A stretch of 64,000 nucleotides of DNA from Hofstenia miamia (taxonomy: Eukaryota; Xenacoelomorpha; Acoela): the NCBI GenBank assembly GCA_004352715.1, contig SCFE01000093.1, positions 948,504 through 1,012,503 of the forward strand. The letters are read 5' to 3'. Made by a program: the position numbers and the translations under genes. The notes beneath the pieces were generated by a model that had not been told where the DNA came from, ran no database searches, and worked only from the letters and a program-made list of their open reading frames with translations. Positions 22,290 to 32,992 of this stretch are shown here, one piece after another (positions within the stretch are counted from its first letter, which is position 1; each line of letters starts with the position of its first letter).

Positions 22290-22345
22290 GCTGAGCTTCA
22301 TATTTAACCGGTTTCGATTTACTAAATCATCATCAGATATACAAA
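22290..22345 (-). ncRNA. Hammerhead ribozyme candidate at PLE 3' end
   Basis: Minus strand: CTGATGA (22,336-22,330), one extra T, stem II GATTT-AGT-AAATC, GAAA, then CCGG followed by TT (22,311-22,306). GAAACCGGTT gives A15.1-U16.1 plus two C-G pairs with no loop, the palindromic stem III seen in retroelement hammerheads that work as dimers. The predicted cut is after T22,306. Flanking TGTATAT and AAATATG can form most of stem I with one mismatch. Hammerheads in PLEs are established. The extra base after CUGAUGA is non-canonical, so activity is uncertain. Confidence 0.5.
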
Positions 22346-22546
22346 TTTTGTGGGAACTTATAAATTTACAATCAACTACACTTAATATTACAAATATTTA
22401 ATGCATGCTCTAAAATAAATGTAAAAAAGAACTAGTAGTTTTCTGTCTGTTTAATAATTTAGATTTTTCAGCATGGTTAATAAATATTGCTTCTGCGATT
22501 TTAGTATTAGAGGTTTTCATGATTATATTAAAATTTTCTGGTCTTG

Positions 22547-23546
22547 NNNNNNNNNNNNNNNNNNNNNNNNNNNNNNNNNNNNNNNNNNNNNNNNNNNNNN
22601 NNNNNNNNNNNNNNNNNNNNNNNNNNNNNNNNNNNNNNNNNNNNNNNNNNNNNNNNNNNNNNNNNNNNNNNNNNNNNNNNNNNNNNNNNNNNNNNNNNNN
22701 NNNNNNNNNNNNNNNNNNNNNNNNNNNNNNNNNNNNNNNNNNNNNNNNNNNNNNNNNNNNNNNNNNNNNNNNNNNNNNNNNNNNNNNNNNNNNNNNNNNN
22801 NNNNNNNNNNNNNNNNNNNNNNNNNNNNNNNNNNNNNNNNNNNNNNNNNNNNNNNNNNNNNNNNNNNNNNNNNNNNNNNNNNNNNNNNNNNNNNNNNNNN
22901 NNNNNNNNNNNNNNNNNNNNNNNNNNNNNNNNNNNNNNNNNNNNNNNNNNNNNNNNNNNNNNNNNNNNNNNNNNNNNNNNNNNNNNNNNNNNNNNNNNNN
23001 NNNNNNNNNNNNNNNNNNNNNNNNNNNNNNNNNNNNNNNNNNNNNNNNNNNNNNNNNNNNNNNNNNNNNNNNNNNNNNNNNNNNNNNNNNNNNNNNNNNN
23101 NNNNNNNNNNNNNNNNNNNNNNNNNNNNNNNNNNNNNNNNNNNNNNNNNNNNNNNNNNNNNNNNNNNNNNNNNNNNNNNNNNNNNNNNNNNNNNNNNNNN
23201 NNNNNNNNNNNNNNNNNNNNNNNNNNNNNNNNNNNNNNNNNNNNNNNNNNNNNNNNNNNNNNNNNNNNNNNNNNNNNNNNNNNNNNNNNNNNNNNNNNNN
23301 NNNNNNNNNNNNNNNNNNNNNNNNNNNNNNNNNNNNNNNNNNNNNNNNNNNNNNNNNNNNNNNNNNNNNNNNNNNNNNNNNNNNNNNNNNNNNNNNNNNN
23401 NNNNNNNNNNNNNNNNNNNNNNNNNNNNNNNNNNNNNNNNNNNNNNNNNNNNNNNNNNNNNNNNNNNNNNNNNNNNNNNNNNNNNNNNNNNNNNNNNNNN
23501 NNNNNNNNNNNNNNNNNNNNNNNNNNNNNNNNNNNNNNNNNNNNNN
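22547..23546. other. Assembly gap of exactly 1,000 N
   Basis: A placeholder-sized gap. By comparison with the PLE copy at 26,745-26,880, only about 140 bp of PLE sequence need be missing. Confidence 0.8.
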
Positions 23547-23663
23547 GGAAGAAACTAGACATTTTTGGATGGTATCTTTGTTCGGGAAAATATCTTGAGT
23601 CCTTAAAGAATACAATATTGGTTTTATCATTGATTTTTTCAGTGTTTTGTTAATGGTCGAAAC

Positions 23664-24154
23664 CAGTGGCGTACCAGAAATTTTGAATTAGGGGGGGGGC
23701 AAAATATCTGTGATGCGGCCCAGTTGAAATTTCATATATATATACATATTCAGAAATTGATATATAGAATAGATAGATAATTCATATTACTTAATAGGTT
23801 TAATGTAATTCAAACAAATGGATTTAAAAATTAGCACCTTCAACAAACAACAAGCAATCATGCTCCATTTAGAGCCCGTATACCGGGTCTGTGCCCGTAC
23901 TAGAGAATCTCGCACCTGTACGCCTTTATTCCTACCCAATACGAGCCCTACTCTAGGTTATAAAGATGAACAAATTCAATCACTAAATTCCTTCAAAGAC
24001 CTCGGATATATTAAATGAACATAATTGATTCAGAGTCAATTGGTATGAAAATCAAAATTCATTCGACCAATTTTTTAGTGAGGGGGCCCTGCGATGTGGC
24101 TAATATATATCGAGCGGGGCCTTGCCCCCTGGCTTCCCTGTCTGTACGCCACTG
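23664..24154. mobile_element. hAT-type MITE inserted in the PLE
   Basis: Ends are CAGTGGCGTAC and its complement GTACGCCACTG, with a G-rich run (GGGGGGGGG) just inside one end and GCGGGGCCTTGCCCCC near the other. Flanks GTCGAAAC (23,656-23,663) and GTCGAATC (24,155-24,162) are a 7/8 match, as expected for an 8-bp hAT target duplication. Removing the element and one flank rejoins the PLE reading frame. The ORF at 23,818-24,018 inside it has no known homologue. Confidence 0.8.
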
Positions 24155-24502
24155 GTCGAATCATTTGATTTAAGTTTTTTAATATTTGAATCAATGTATG
24201 GTCGTTTCCAATAAATAGGTTTTAGTACTTCTCTTACTTTCTGTTCTTCATAGAGAGCTGGTGCTGAACTAATTGCTTTATCTATGTACTTTTTGATAAT
24301 TTTGTGTGAGTAGCCGTTCTTTTCCAAGATTTCATATAAACTATTTATTGAATCAATTACACTTTCATAATCAGATGATATTTTGATTATTCGATAAAAT
24401 AGCACTTAATTGTGTTGATTTTATATCTAGGATCGCAATATGAGTGTGCTGGGATGTATAAACTGGTGTCCGTTATTTTTCTAAAGAGAGATGTTTTATA
24501 AC

Positions 24503-26334
24503 TAAGACAATTTTTTTTACTTGTCAAAAAAGTCAAAATTTTGTCAAAAAATGGGTTAGGTCAAAAAAAAGTAAAAATTTATGATTATGAGAATTTAGCT
24601 AAAAGAATGACGTAGGAAGGAGAAGGTCGATGACAAGCGTTGGCTGCTAGTGAACCAATGAGCGCTCTTCGCTTGCATAGGCGTGTTTGTAAGATGTGCA
24701 CGAGCTACTTCGGCGGTCTATTTACTATTTTGTCTCTCGCATCACCACTAGAACTGTTTTACCTCTGTATTCAAGATGCCCAAAGTGCGTGTTAGTCTCA
24801 GTAACAACGCTTATCTGTACGCAAGGGAATCGCCGAATGAGTTTTGCGTGAATCCTAACGGTGACCTCTTTTGTGTATTTTGCTGCCAAATAGTGAACTG
24901 CGACAAGCGCTTCAGGGTAGAGAGTCACCAATCATCGGCGAAGCACAAAAAACTGCTCTTGGCGAATGCGGAGGAGAAGAAACCCCAACAAACCTTCTTT
25001 CCAAGTTTGAAGAAAGACTTTAAGAGCAAATTGGTTGAGGCTTTCCTGTCGGTGGACATCCCTCTTTATAAGCTGCAAAACACAAAGATCCGACAGCTCT
25101 TCACTGATATCGGGCAGCCTGTTCCATCCGAGAGCGCTTGTCGAGCGCACGTGGACTCGTTACTGAAGAACAAATGAATCGGCTCAAGGAGCGTCTCCAC
25201 TGCAAAAACGTCTTCATCGTTGTTGATGAAAGTGATGTTTGCGGTAGAAAATACGTCAACATTCTCATCGGCGACACAAAAATGCCAGAGACTACGTACG
25301 TCGTGGACTGCAGTGTGGTGGATACTGTGAATCAGCAAGTGGTTATAGCGAAAATCGATGATGCGTTCAAGAAAATAGACGTGCAAAGAAATAATTTCGT
25401 TCTGCTATTGTCCGATGCGGCAAGATACATGACTTCAAGCACCGCGACGCTGAAACTGCTATATCCGCAGCTATTTCATATTACCTGCACGGCGCATCTT
25501 TTACACAACTGCGCTGAGAAAGTGCGCAGTCACTTTCAAGACTTCGACAACCTCATTTCGACGGTCAAGGCAGTGACAGTTAAGAACAGAAACCGCTGCA
25601 ACATGTTCTCTAAAATTGGGACTCCGCCTCAGCCAGTGCTCACTCGCTGGGGTACATGGTTACGTGTGGCCGAGTATTACGCCATGGCGAATGCGGAAGA
25701 GAAGAAACCCCTACAAACCTTCTTTCCAAGTTTGAAGAAAGACTTTAAGAGCAAATTGGTTGAGGCCTTCCTGTCGGCGTCATTCTATTACGCCAAGGAA
25801 CAGGTATCCTTGTTAGTCGTGCTAAAGCTGCTGTCAATGATGCCAAAGTTGCAGAGTCACTCGTGAAGATTTAGCGCGACTACCAGGAACTTCCGAGACT
25901 GATCGAAAAGATGGAGAGTTCGAAATACACTTTGAAAGAAGCCCACGACGATATTACGACGCTACACTTGAAACAGGACTGTGTTGGCATCGGTGCATAT
26001 ATTAAAAAGCACATGCTCAAGAACTGTGACGTTGATAACATCATTAAATCGAAGCAAGAGAACGTGTCTCCAGCCGTGTACGCTGAACTTCAGTGCTGCC
26101 AGCCAACTTCTGCTACGGTTGAACGATCATTCTCTATGCTGAGTAAGCTTCTGCGCAAGGACAGACTTTTTTGTCTGAAAATGTGTGCAAATATTTGTGT
26201 TTGTACTACAATAAACTGTAATGGAATAGAATTCTAGATTAGAAAATTTTTCGTTTTTTAGGTCAAAATTTGTCAAATTTTATCGTTTTTAAAGTCAAAA
26301 TTTGCTGTTTTTTAGGTCTAAAAAAATTGCCCTA
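24503..26334 (+). mobile_element. hAT DNA transposon inserted in the PLE
   Basis: Termini TAAGACAATTTTTTT and (complement) TAGGGCAATTTTTTT are inverted repeats, followed on both sides by T-rich sequence with several GTCAAAATTT-like repeats. Flanks TTTATAAC (24,495-24,502) and TCTATAAC (26,335-26,342) are a 7/8 target-site duplication. The insertion point lies inside the PLE ORF and the frame continues across it. Confidence 0.85.
24776..26237 (+). pseudogene. hAT transposase, BED zinc finger type (CGGBP1-like), frameshifted
   Basis: The ORF starts MPKVRVSLSN at 24,776. Residues 33-57 are a BED/C2H2 finger: C33-x2-C36, H51-x5-H57. A one-base shift near 25,160 moves the frame into the RNase H-like core (VFIVVDESDVCGRKYVNILI with an Asp in the expected place; LLSDAARYMT; CTAHLLHNC; LTRWGTWL). 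A 92-bp copy of the N-terminal region (24,961-25,052) is repeated at 25,686-25,777 in place of part of the core, then a further break leads to the C-terminal hAT dimerisation region (PTSATVERSFSML, about 26,100-26,140). The gene is non-functional. The overall plan resembles the CGGBP1-like, hAT-derived proteins found in several invertebrates. Confidence 0.8.
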
Positions 26335-26689
26335 TCTATAACCATTTTCAATGTTACTTATTGTTACATCCAGAAAATTCAATTGGTTGCATTTTTCTTT
26401 ATCAACAGTGAACTTCAATTCTTCAACACATCCATTAATTGTTTTAAGAAATTATCAATATCATTAGATCTTTCAAAACCAACAAAAATATCATCAACAT
26501 ATCGATGGTAGCATAGAGGTTTTGCTATTCTTAAGTTTTCGAATGTTGATTCAACAATGTCCATTGCAAAGCAAGCCATTGTTGGTCTCAAGGGTGATCC
26601 CATAGCCATGCCTTCAATCTGCTCATATATATAATATTATTGAATGTGAATTTTAAATTTAAGCAGGCAATATTTAAAAAAATTTCTGT

Positions 26690-27016
26690 AAAGACTCAAG
26701 ATATTTTCCGAACAAAGATACCATCCAAAAATGTCTAGTTTCTTCCATTGTATATAACTATGATTGTGAAGAATGTAAATATTCTTACATCGGAGAAACA
26801 AAGCGACATTTTATAACAAGAATTAATGAACACCTTTCGGGACACCTAAGATCAAAAGTTTATACACATTTACATCAACCAAGACCAGAAAATTTTAATA
26901 TAATCATGAAAACCTCTAATACTAAAATCTCAGAAGCAATATTTATTAACCATGCTGAAAAATCTAAATTATTAAGCAGACAGAAAACAACTAGTTCTTT
27001 TTTACATTTATTTTAG
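26690..27016 (+). pseudogene. Second Penelope-like copy: GIY-YIG endonuclease and C-terminus
   Basis: Plus strand, starting abruptly in the linker (DIFPNKDTIQKCLVSS equivalent with one frameshift), then CEECKYSYIGETKRHFITRI and NEHLSGHLRSK, and IIMKTSNTKISEAIF to FLHLF and a stop at 27,016. The Cys knuckle, the Tyr-Ile-Gly core, the Arg of the R-x-x-x-R-I helix and a downstream Glu/His are all visible, so the nuclease module itself looks intact. The DNA is nearly identical to the minus-strand copy at 22,410-23,650, in the opposite orientation. Confidence 0.85.
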
Positions 27017-27089
27017 AGCATGCATTAGATATTTGTAATATTAAGTGTAGTTGATTGTAAATTTATAAGTTCCCACAAAATTTGTATAT

Positions 27090-27113
27090 CTGACGATGAT
27101 TTCGTAAATCGAA
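27090..27113 (+). ncRNA. Hammerhead-like core at PLE 3' end, truncated
   Basis: CTGACGA, T, GATTT-CGT-AAATC, then GAA, where PLE homology ends and unrelated sequence begins. Stem II matches the 22.3-kb copy with a different loop. The 3' half of the ribozyme (stem III and cleavage site) is absent. Confidence 0.45.
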
Positions 27114-27264
27114 GAATCCATGATGGTAGTAATTTATTATGCTCACAATTAGCATTCCACTGTAAGATAATCTAGTAAACCACATCTTAGCCCCTCAAAA
27201 AAAATTGCACTGCGGCCCTTGATGATACCTTGTTTCTGTAGGATGTATTATCTTTAAGTTCAAT

Positions 27265-27500
27265 TTTGGCTTTTCATGTTTATTTTTAGTTCTTATTGTA
27301 AAATTTAAAATACCCAATATTTCAATAAAATTGGACAAATTGAATAGCTATTTTTGCAAGGATGTTATTAACAATGGGCCATCAGGTGTATGCCAAATCT
27401 GTCTCCATTTTCAGGTACAACGAATATCCCAAATAGCAAGCATTGTCGGATAACCAGTGGTCCATTAAAGGCATCAATGGCCATTCATTTGCCAACCATA
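27265..27500 (+). repeat. Segment paralogous to 56,555-56,760
   Basis: TTATTTTTAG.TCTTATTGTAAA, CAAATTG and TTTTTGCAAGGA occur in the same order as at about 56,570-56,650. This is the left end of a collinear but diverged duplication (see 30,838-30,997 and 33,531-33,733). Confidence 0.5.
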
Positions 27501-27506
27501 ACCACA

Positions 27507-29650
27507 GGGCACTGTTCTCGGACCTATTCTATTTGCAATCTATGTTAATGACATAACTCAACAGGTAAAAAACTGTAAAATTTATCAATATGCAGATGAT
27601 ACATGTCTTATAAGTACTAAGATATAAATGCCTTTAATGGAACTAAAAATCTGCAATATGATATCGAAAATTTAACAAAATATTTCTCAAATAATCAATT
27701 GAAAGTAAATATTGAAAAAACACAATTTATAATATTCTCCCCTAAGACAAACAGAAATCTCACAAAAAACATAGAACTTGAATTAAATAGTGTACCAATA
27801 AAGCAAAGCGAATCTATTAACTATTTAGGTGTTGAAATTGACAATGATTTACATTTCGAACAATTCTTCATGGCTAAAATTAAAAAAATGGCTTCTGGAG
27901 TTAGGTATCTTTATCATCTCAGAAATATCTCAAATACGTACCACAAACAATTAATAAATGCACTCTGCCTTTCACACTTTCAATATTGCTCATTCCTCTT
28001 TACAAATATTAATTCAAAACCTNNNNNNNNNNNNNNNNNNNNNNNNNNNNNNNNNNNNNNNNNNNNNNNNNNNNNNNNNNNNNNNNNNNNNNNNNNNNNN
28101 NNNNNNNNNNNNNNNNNNNNNNNNNNNNNNNNNNNNNNNNNNNNNNNNNNNNNNNNNNNNNNNNNNNNNNNNNNNNNNNNNNNNNNNNNNNNNNNNNNNN
28201 NNNNNNNNNNNNNNNNNNNNNNNNNNNNNNNNNNNNNNNNNNNNNNNNNNNNNNNNNNNNNNNNNNNNNNNNNNNNNNNNNNNNNNNNNNNNNNNNNNNN
28301 NNNNNNNNNNNNNNNNNNNNNNNNNNNNNNNNNNNNNNNNNNNNNNNNNNNNNNNNNNNNNNNNNNNNNNNNNNNNNNNNNNNNNNNNNNNNNNNNNNNN
28401 NNNNNNNNNNNNNNNNNNNNNNNNNNNNNNNNNNNNNNNNNNNNNNNNNNNNNNNNNNNNNNNNNNNNNNNNNNNNNNNNNNNNNNNNNNNNNNNNNNNN
28501 NNNNNNNNNNNNNNNNNNNNNNNNNNNNNNNNNNNNNNNNNNNNNNNNNNNNNNNNNNNNNNNNNNNNNNNNNNNNNNNNNNNNNNNNNNNNNNNNNNNN
28601 NNNNNNNNNNNNNNNNNNNNNNNNNNNNNNNNNNNNNNNNNNNNNNNNNNNNNNNNNNNNNNNNNNNNNNNNNNNNNNNNNNNNNNNNNNNNNNNNNNNN
28701 NNNNNNNNNNNNNNNNNNNNNNNNNNNNNNNNNNNNNNNNNNNNNNNNNNNNNNNNNNNNNNNNNNNNNNNNNNNNNNNNNNNNNNNNNNNNNNNNNNNN
28801 NNNNNNNNNNNNNNNNNNNNNNNNNNNNNNNNNNNNNNNNNNNNNNNNNNNNNNNNNNNNNNNNNNNNNNNNNNNNNNNNNNNNNNNNNNNNNNNNNNNN
28901 NNNNNNNNNNNNNNNNNNNNNNNNNNNNNNNNNNNNNNNNNNNNNNNNNNNNNNNNNNATCTCAGAAATATTTCAAATACGTACCACAAACAATTAATAA
29001 ATGCACTCTGCCTTTCACACTTTCAATATTGCTCATTCCTCTTTACAAATATTAATTCAAAACATCGCATCCTCCTGTCTAAAACTTTTAATTGGTCCCT
29101 TAAAATACTCAATTTTGCACAAAAACATGACAATGCCTCCGATTACCGATTAAAATACAAAATACTGTCTCCTTATTATCAAATTCAAATGCATATGTTA
29201 TCAATATTATTTAAATTCAAATTTGGCCAGGCCGCAATTTCGTTTTTAAAACAGTATATTAAATTAAATGAACGNAAATTTCGTTTTTAAAACAGTATAT
29301 TAAATTGAATGAACGTTCTCAAACATTTTTATGCTTGGATAAATGTTTTAATAGTTTTCTCCACACATCAACTAAATTAGGGAATAACTTAAATAGAGAA
29401 ATTAAATTTGAAAAAAATTACAAGAAATTCAGAAAGAAATTGCGAACATTCCTCTTTAATAGACAATTCCTACTTAATGACAATAATACATTACATTCAT
29501 TTGAAAATTTTGTATAAAATGCACACACACACACATATTTTAATATTATATATATTTATTATATTTGTAAATAACTTTTTGTAGTTTTGTAGTTTATAGT
29601 TGTTGTATTTTTCTTGCAGCAATAAATTGCTTTTGAATCAATTTACTATA
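27507..29650 (+). pseudogene. Non-LTR retrotransposon ORF2, 3' part (family Y)
   Basis: It starts at CCACAGGGCACTGTTCTCGG (PQGTVLGP), then [19 protein letters not shown] with the catalytic Asp pair near 27,595, one frameshift near 27,625, then NQLKVNIEKTQFIIFSPK, YLGVEIDNDLHFE and LCLSHFQYCSFLF. A 936-N gap (28,023-28,958) and a single N at 29,275 interrupt it, both flanked by repeated sequence. The C-terminus runs to a stop at 29,517, followed by a CA repeat and a tail with GCAATAAATTGCTTTTGAAT. It shares that tail and its whole C-terminus with the copy at 2,725-4,150. Confidence 0.85.
28023..28958. other. Assembly gap of 936 N, probably false
   Basis: The 105 bases before the gap (27,917-28,021) are repeated almost exactly after it (28,959-29,065), so the two contigs overlap. 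Confidence 0.8.
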
Positions 29651-31001
29651 TTATTGTATATAATATATGCATTATAATAATGTTTGATCTTAATTTTCAA
29701 AAGTATTATTTATCAGTATTTTATAGCCACTAATGTTGCAATAATGGCCCATTATTAGCATTACTGTATCAATCAGCCTATCTAGCAAACATATATTACA
29801 TATAATGATTTAAAACTATGCCAGATAAAATGACATTTTCATAAAAAATGAATTTACTTAATCTTCAGTAGTGGATAACGCAATCTAATATGCCAGCTCT
29901 AGTTTTTATAAACACTGTGTAATGAGTTCAATAGTATGCAGCAAGATGTTCCATCTTAGGTATAATATGCTATACACACTTCCAACTGCGCCCTTAATTC
30001 AAACAAACTATACCAAGTTATGAATAATATCATATTGCCATCATCAGTGGACTGCTGGTGGGAAACATGCGATATTTGTGAACGCTGATGCAATCAGTGC
30101 CGCATTGGTGCACCCTTGGCGGCGGCAGTGGCAACCTTAGTAATCTACAAATCAATATGCAGATGCTTGTAAATAAAACTTACTGCATTATTTTGATTCC
30201 TGGATGTTTTTAATATAAAAAATGAATTGCAAAAAGATTTTTAATTTGTAAAAAATTGGAATATACCTGCTGAATGAATTTTGAAAATAATTTGTTCATG
30301 AATATTTAGACACCTTGAAATTTAATGTTATATAAAAAAGTTACATTTGAGTAAAAGAAATTTTTCACGATTTAATAAAGTACTATTTCAAAATTGTACT
30401 TATTTTTAAAATTTTAAATTTTTTCTAAATTTGGCAGATTTTTATGCTTATTGTTATCATTTATAAACAAAACATTCTTTCAAATTTCTAACAAGTGTTT
30501 GTTTGAATATTATTGTAAGTTTCTAAGAGATATCCTTCTGCCTTTTGTTGGGCTTCTGTTTGTTTAAATAGCAATGTTTGACCTGCTTATCAATATAAAA
30601 TTGTTGTTCTACATATAAAAGTTAATGCTATAATATCAAAAACCTACTGTTTGCTATCAATGGGTCATTATTGCCTTACCGATGGCCCAGTAATGGATGA
30701 TGGTTGGCAAACATTGTTGGGTCAACAATGGGCCAGCGATCATTTAGAGTAAAAATTTTTTTTAATGGTTCTATCGAATTATAAATGCGTATAGAAAAAG
30801 CTACATACGTTTATAAATCATAGATATAGTAAATTTTCTAAAATACTTTGAAGGGTAAAATATTGTTGATAAACCAAAATTTATAAAACAACATTTTGAA
30901 TTCTTATGCAGCGGTAAATTCCAGAGGGGTTTTGCTGCTTTAGATTGTTCTCATTATATTTAGAAAAAAATGAAGCAAAGTTAAAGTAATGTATTTAAAA
31001 T
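29651..31001. other. Gene-free region with paralogous block
   Basis: No coding signal. Bases 30,838-30,997 match 57,545-57,725 (AAAACAACATTTTGAA, TATGCAG.GGTAAATT). Short GGCCCA/TGGGCC motifs recur near 29,745 and 30,660-30,740. Confidence 0.5.
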
Positions 31002-31985
31002 GTGAAAAAATATTTTCAAATCAATAATGATGACACTATATTATCATATTTTAATAAATCGATTGAAAATGCAATCAAAATAATTGAAGATAATTGTACT
31101 CAAGTATCTCACTATTTTGTCTCACTAAAATTACCTGTTAATCCTACCAAAGCTCAATTGTGTATTATTAAATCAAAAGCTAATTCAAATAATTTTTCTC
31201 AGCAAAAGTTAAATTTTGATGACACCCCAAATAGATCAAGTGGAAAATTTTAAATACTTGGGAATTACATTTGATTCATTACTTACTTTTCAAAAACAAT
31301 TTAAAATCATTACGAAAAGAATGGCTATTTCAATTAAAGCACTCAGGAATATATCTCAGCAGCTACCTACAAAAGCTAAAATTCAATTGATACATGCTAT
31401 AGTCTTAAGCCATTTTTATTATGCCAATATGCTTCATACGAATTTGAATGAAAATTAATACAGTTGCAATTGTCAATGAAGCTTGGGACCGAACAAATAT
31501 TCTGTTAATAATAATAATAATAATAATAAGTAAGAACTTCATAATCCCCAATGCCTAATTTATATAAATGTATTAACAACATTTTATAGGATCGTAAACA
31601 ATATTAATCCCTATAATACGATAATTTTTTTAATCTCTGTAAAATGGCTCACCTAAACACACGCACTCGAAGTATGAAACTAATTCCTTGCAAAAAGATG
31701 ATTATGAAAAACTCATTTATTAATACCTCTATAAAACTTTGGAATGATCTATCTATAGAATTAAAGATACTAAAGCAATTGATGATATTTTAAAAAAGTT
31801 TAACATGATATTTCTATAATTCTAGAAAAGAAATAATGGAATTTAAATAGAAGGGTTTTAAATTTTATAATCCAGATTATTCTGAAATTTAAATGCCACA
31901 GCCCAAGAGCACAATATTTTATTTTGTAATGTTTTTTGTTTACATTTTGACGCTTTCAGAGTTGCTATCAGTAGTAATACCCGAG
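31002..31985 (+). pseudogene. LINE ORF2 C-terminal part (family V)
   Basis: Two frames joined by a shift near 31,230: LKLPVNPTKAQLCIIKSK, then FKYLGITFDSLLTFQKQFK and IQLIHAIVLSHFYYANMLHT. After an (AAT)n tract at 31,499-31,528, the C-terminus continues as MAHLNTRTRSMKLIPCKK and FINTSIKLWNDLSIELK near 31,640-31,770. Most of the block from 31,503 on is repeated after the next gap at 32,993-33,475. The RT catalytic region is missing (5' truncation). Confidence 0.75.
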
Positions 31986-32405
31986 ACAATTTCGTTCCAC
32001 AAATTGACATTTTGACCTTGTCGGGCATGTCTGTGATGTAATTGTGTACTTTGACCGTCTGTGTATCTTTGACGTCACTGGAGCATATTCTCTTTGTTTA
32101 TAATATTTGTTGGCAAACACATTTGTTTATTGTATAAAATGTAACCAATTTTTTATATATATTACATAAATATTTGATCGTGTATATTGGCGGGGGTGTA
32201 TCTCTGACATCATTGGAATATGTTTTGTTGGCATTGTTTGCAGTCTATTGTTCAAAATATAACTAATTTGCTTACTTGCTTATTTACGTGGACTAATTTA
32301 GTTTACATACTTGTTTTTTTATTAACATACATGAAATTTGAAATACCAATTTAATTTAGTTTACATACTTATTTTACATACTTGTTTTTTTATTAACATA
32401 CATGA

Positions 32406-32992
32406 NNNNNNNNNNNNNNNNNNNNNNNNNNNNNNNNNNNNNNNNNNNNNNNNNNNNNNNNNNNNNNNNNNNNNNNNNNNNNNNNNNNNNNNNNNNNNNN
32501 NNNNNNNNNNNNNNNNNNNNNNNNNNNNNNNNNNNNNNNNNNNNNNNNNNNNNNNNNNNNNNNNNNNNNNNNNNNNNNNNNNNNNNNNNNNNNNNNNNNN
32601 NNNNNNNNNNNNNNNNNNNNNNNNNNNNNNNNNNNNNNNNNNNNNNNNNNNNNNNNNNNNNNNNNNNNNNNNNNNNNNNNNNNNNNNNNNNNNNNNNNNN
32701 NNNNNNNNNNNNNNNNNNNNNNNNNNNNNNNNNNNNNNNNNNNNNNNNNNNNNNNNNNNNNNNNNNNNNNNNNNNNNNNNNNNNNNNNNNNNNNNNNNNN
32801 NNNNNNNNNNNNNNNNNNNNNNNNNNNNNNNNNNNNNNNNNNNNNNNNNNNNNNNNNNNNNNNNNNNNNNNNNNNNNNNNNNNNNNNNNNNNNNNNNNNN
32901 NNNNNNNNNNNNNNNNNNNNNNNNNNNNNNNNNNNNNNNNNNNNNNNNNNNNNNNNNNNNNNNNNNNNNNNNNNNNNNNNNNNNNNNNNNNN
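32406..32992. other. Assembly gap of 587 N
   Basis: The sequence after the gap (32,993-33,475) repeats 31,503-31,975 with very few differences, then diverges. It is either an unmerged overlap or a second family V copy. Confidence 0.7.

Larger units (their letters stand above)
22410..26625 (-). pseudogene. Penelope-like element (RT + GIY-YIG), split by a MITE, a hAT and a gap
   Basis: Read on the minus strand, a single ORF can be followed through three interruptions. At 26,625-26,343: EGMAMGSPLRPTMACFAMDI, then the catalytic YHRYVDDIF and a frameshifted LKFTVDKEKCNQLNFLDVTI. After the hAT (24,503-26,334): YKTSLFRKITDTSLYIPAHS down to LKSNDST at about 24,165. After the MITE (23,664-24,154): INKTLKKSM and DIFPNKDTIQKCLVSS to 23,547. 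A 1,000-N gap hides the start of GIY-YIG. At 22,546-22,410: IIMKTSNTKIAEAIF to FLHLF and stop. The element is 5'-truncated inside the RT. PLEs prime on exposed 3' ends and encode telomerase-related RT. The 3' hammerhead motif follows. Confidence 0.85.

Noticed and set aside
22410-23653. Several 340-406-codon ORFs across the 22.5-23.5 kb gap, and similar ones across the other N-runs
   Set aside because: They are almost entirely N translated as X; only the PLE ends are real.
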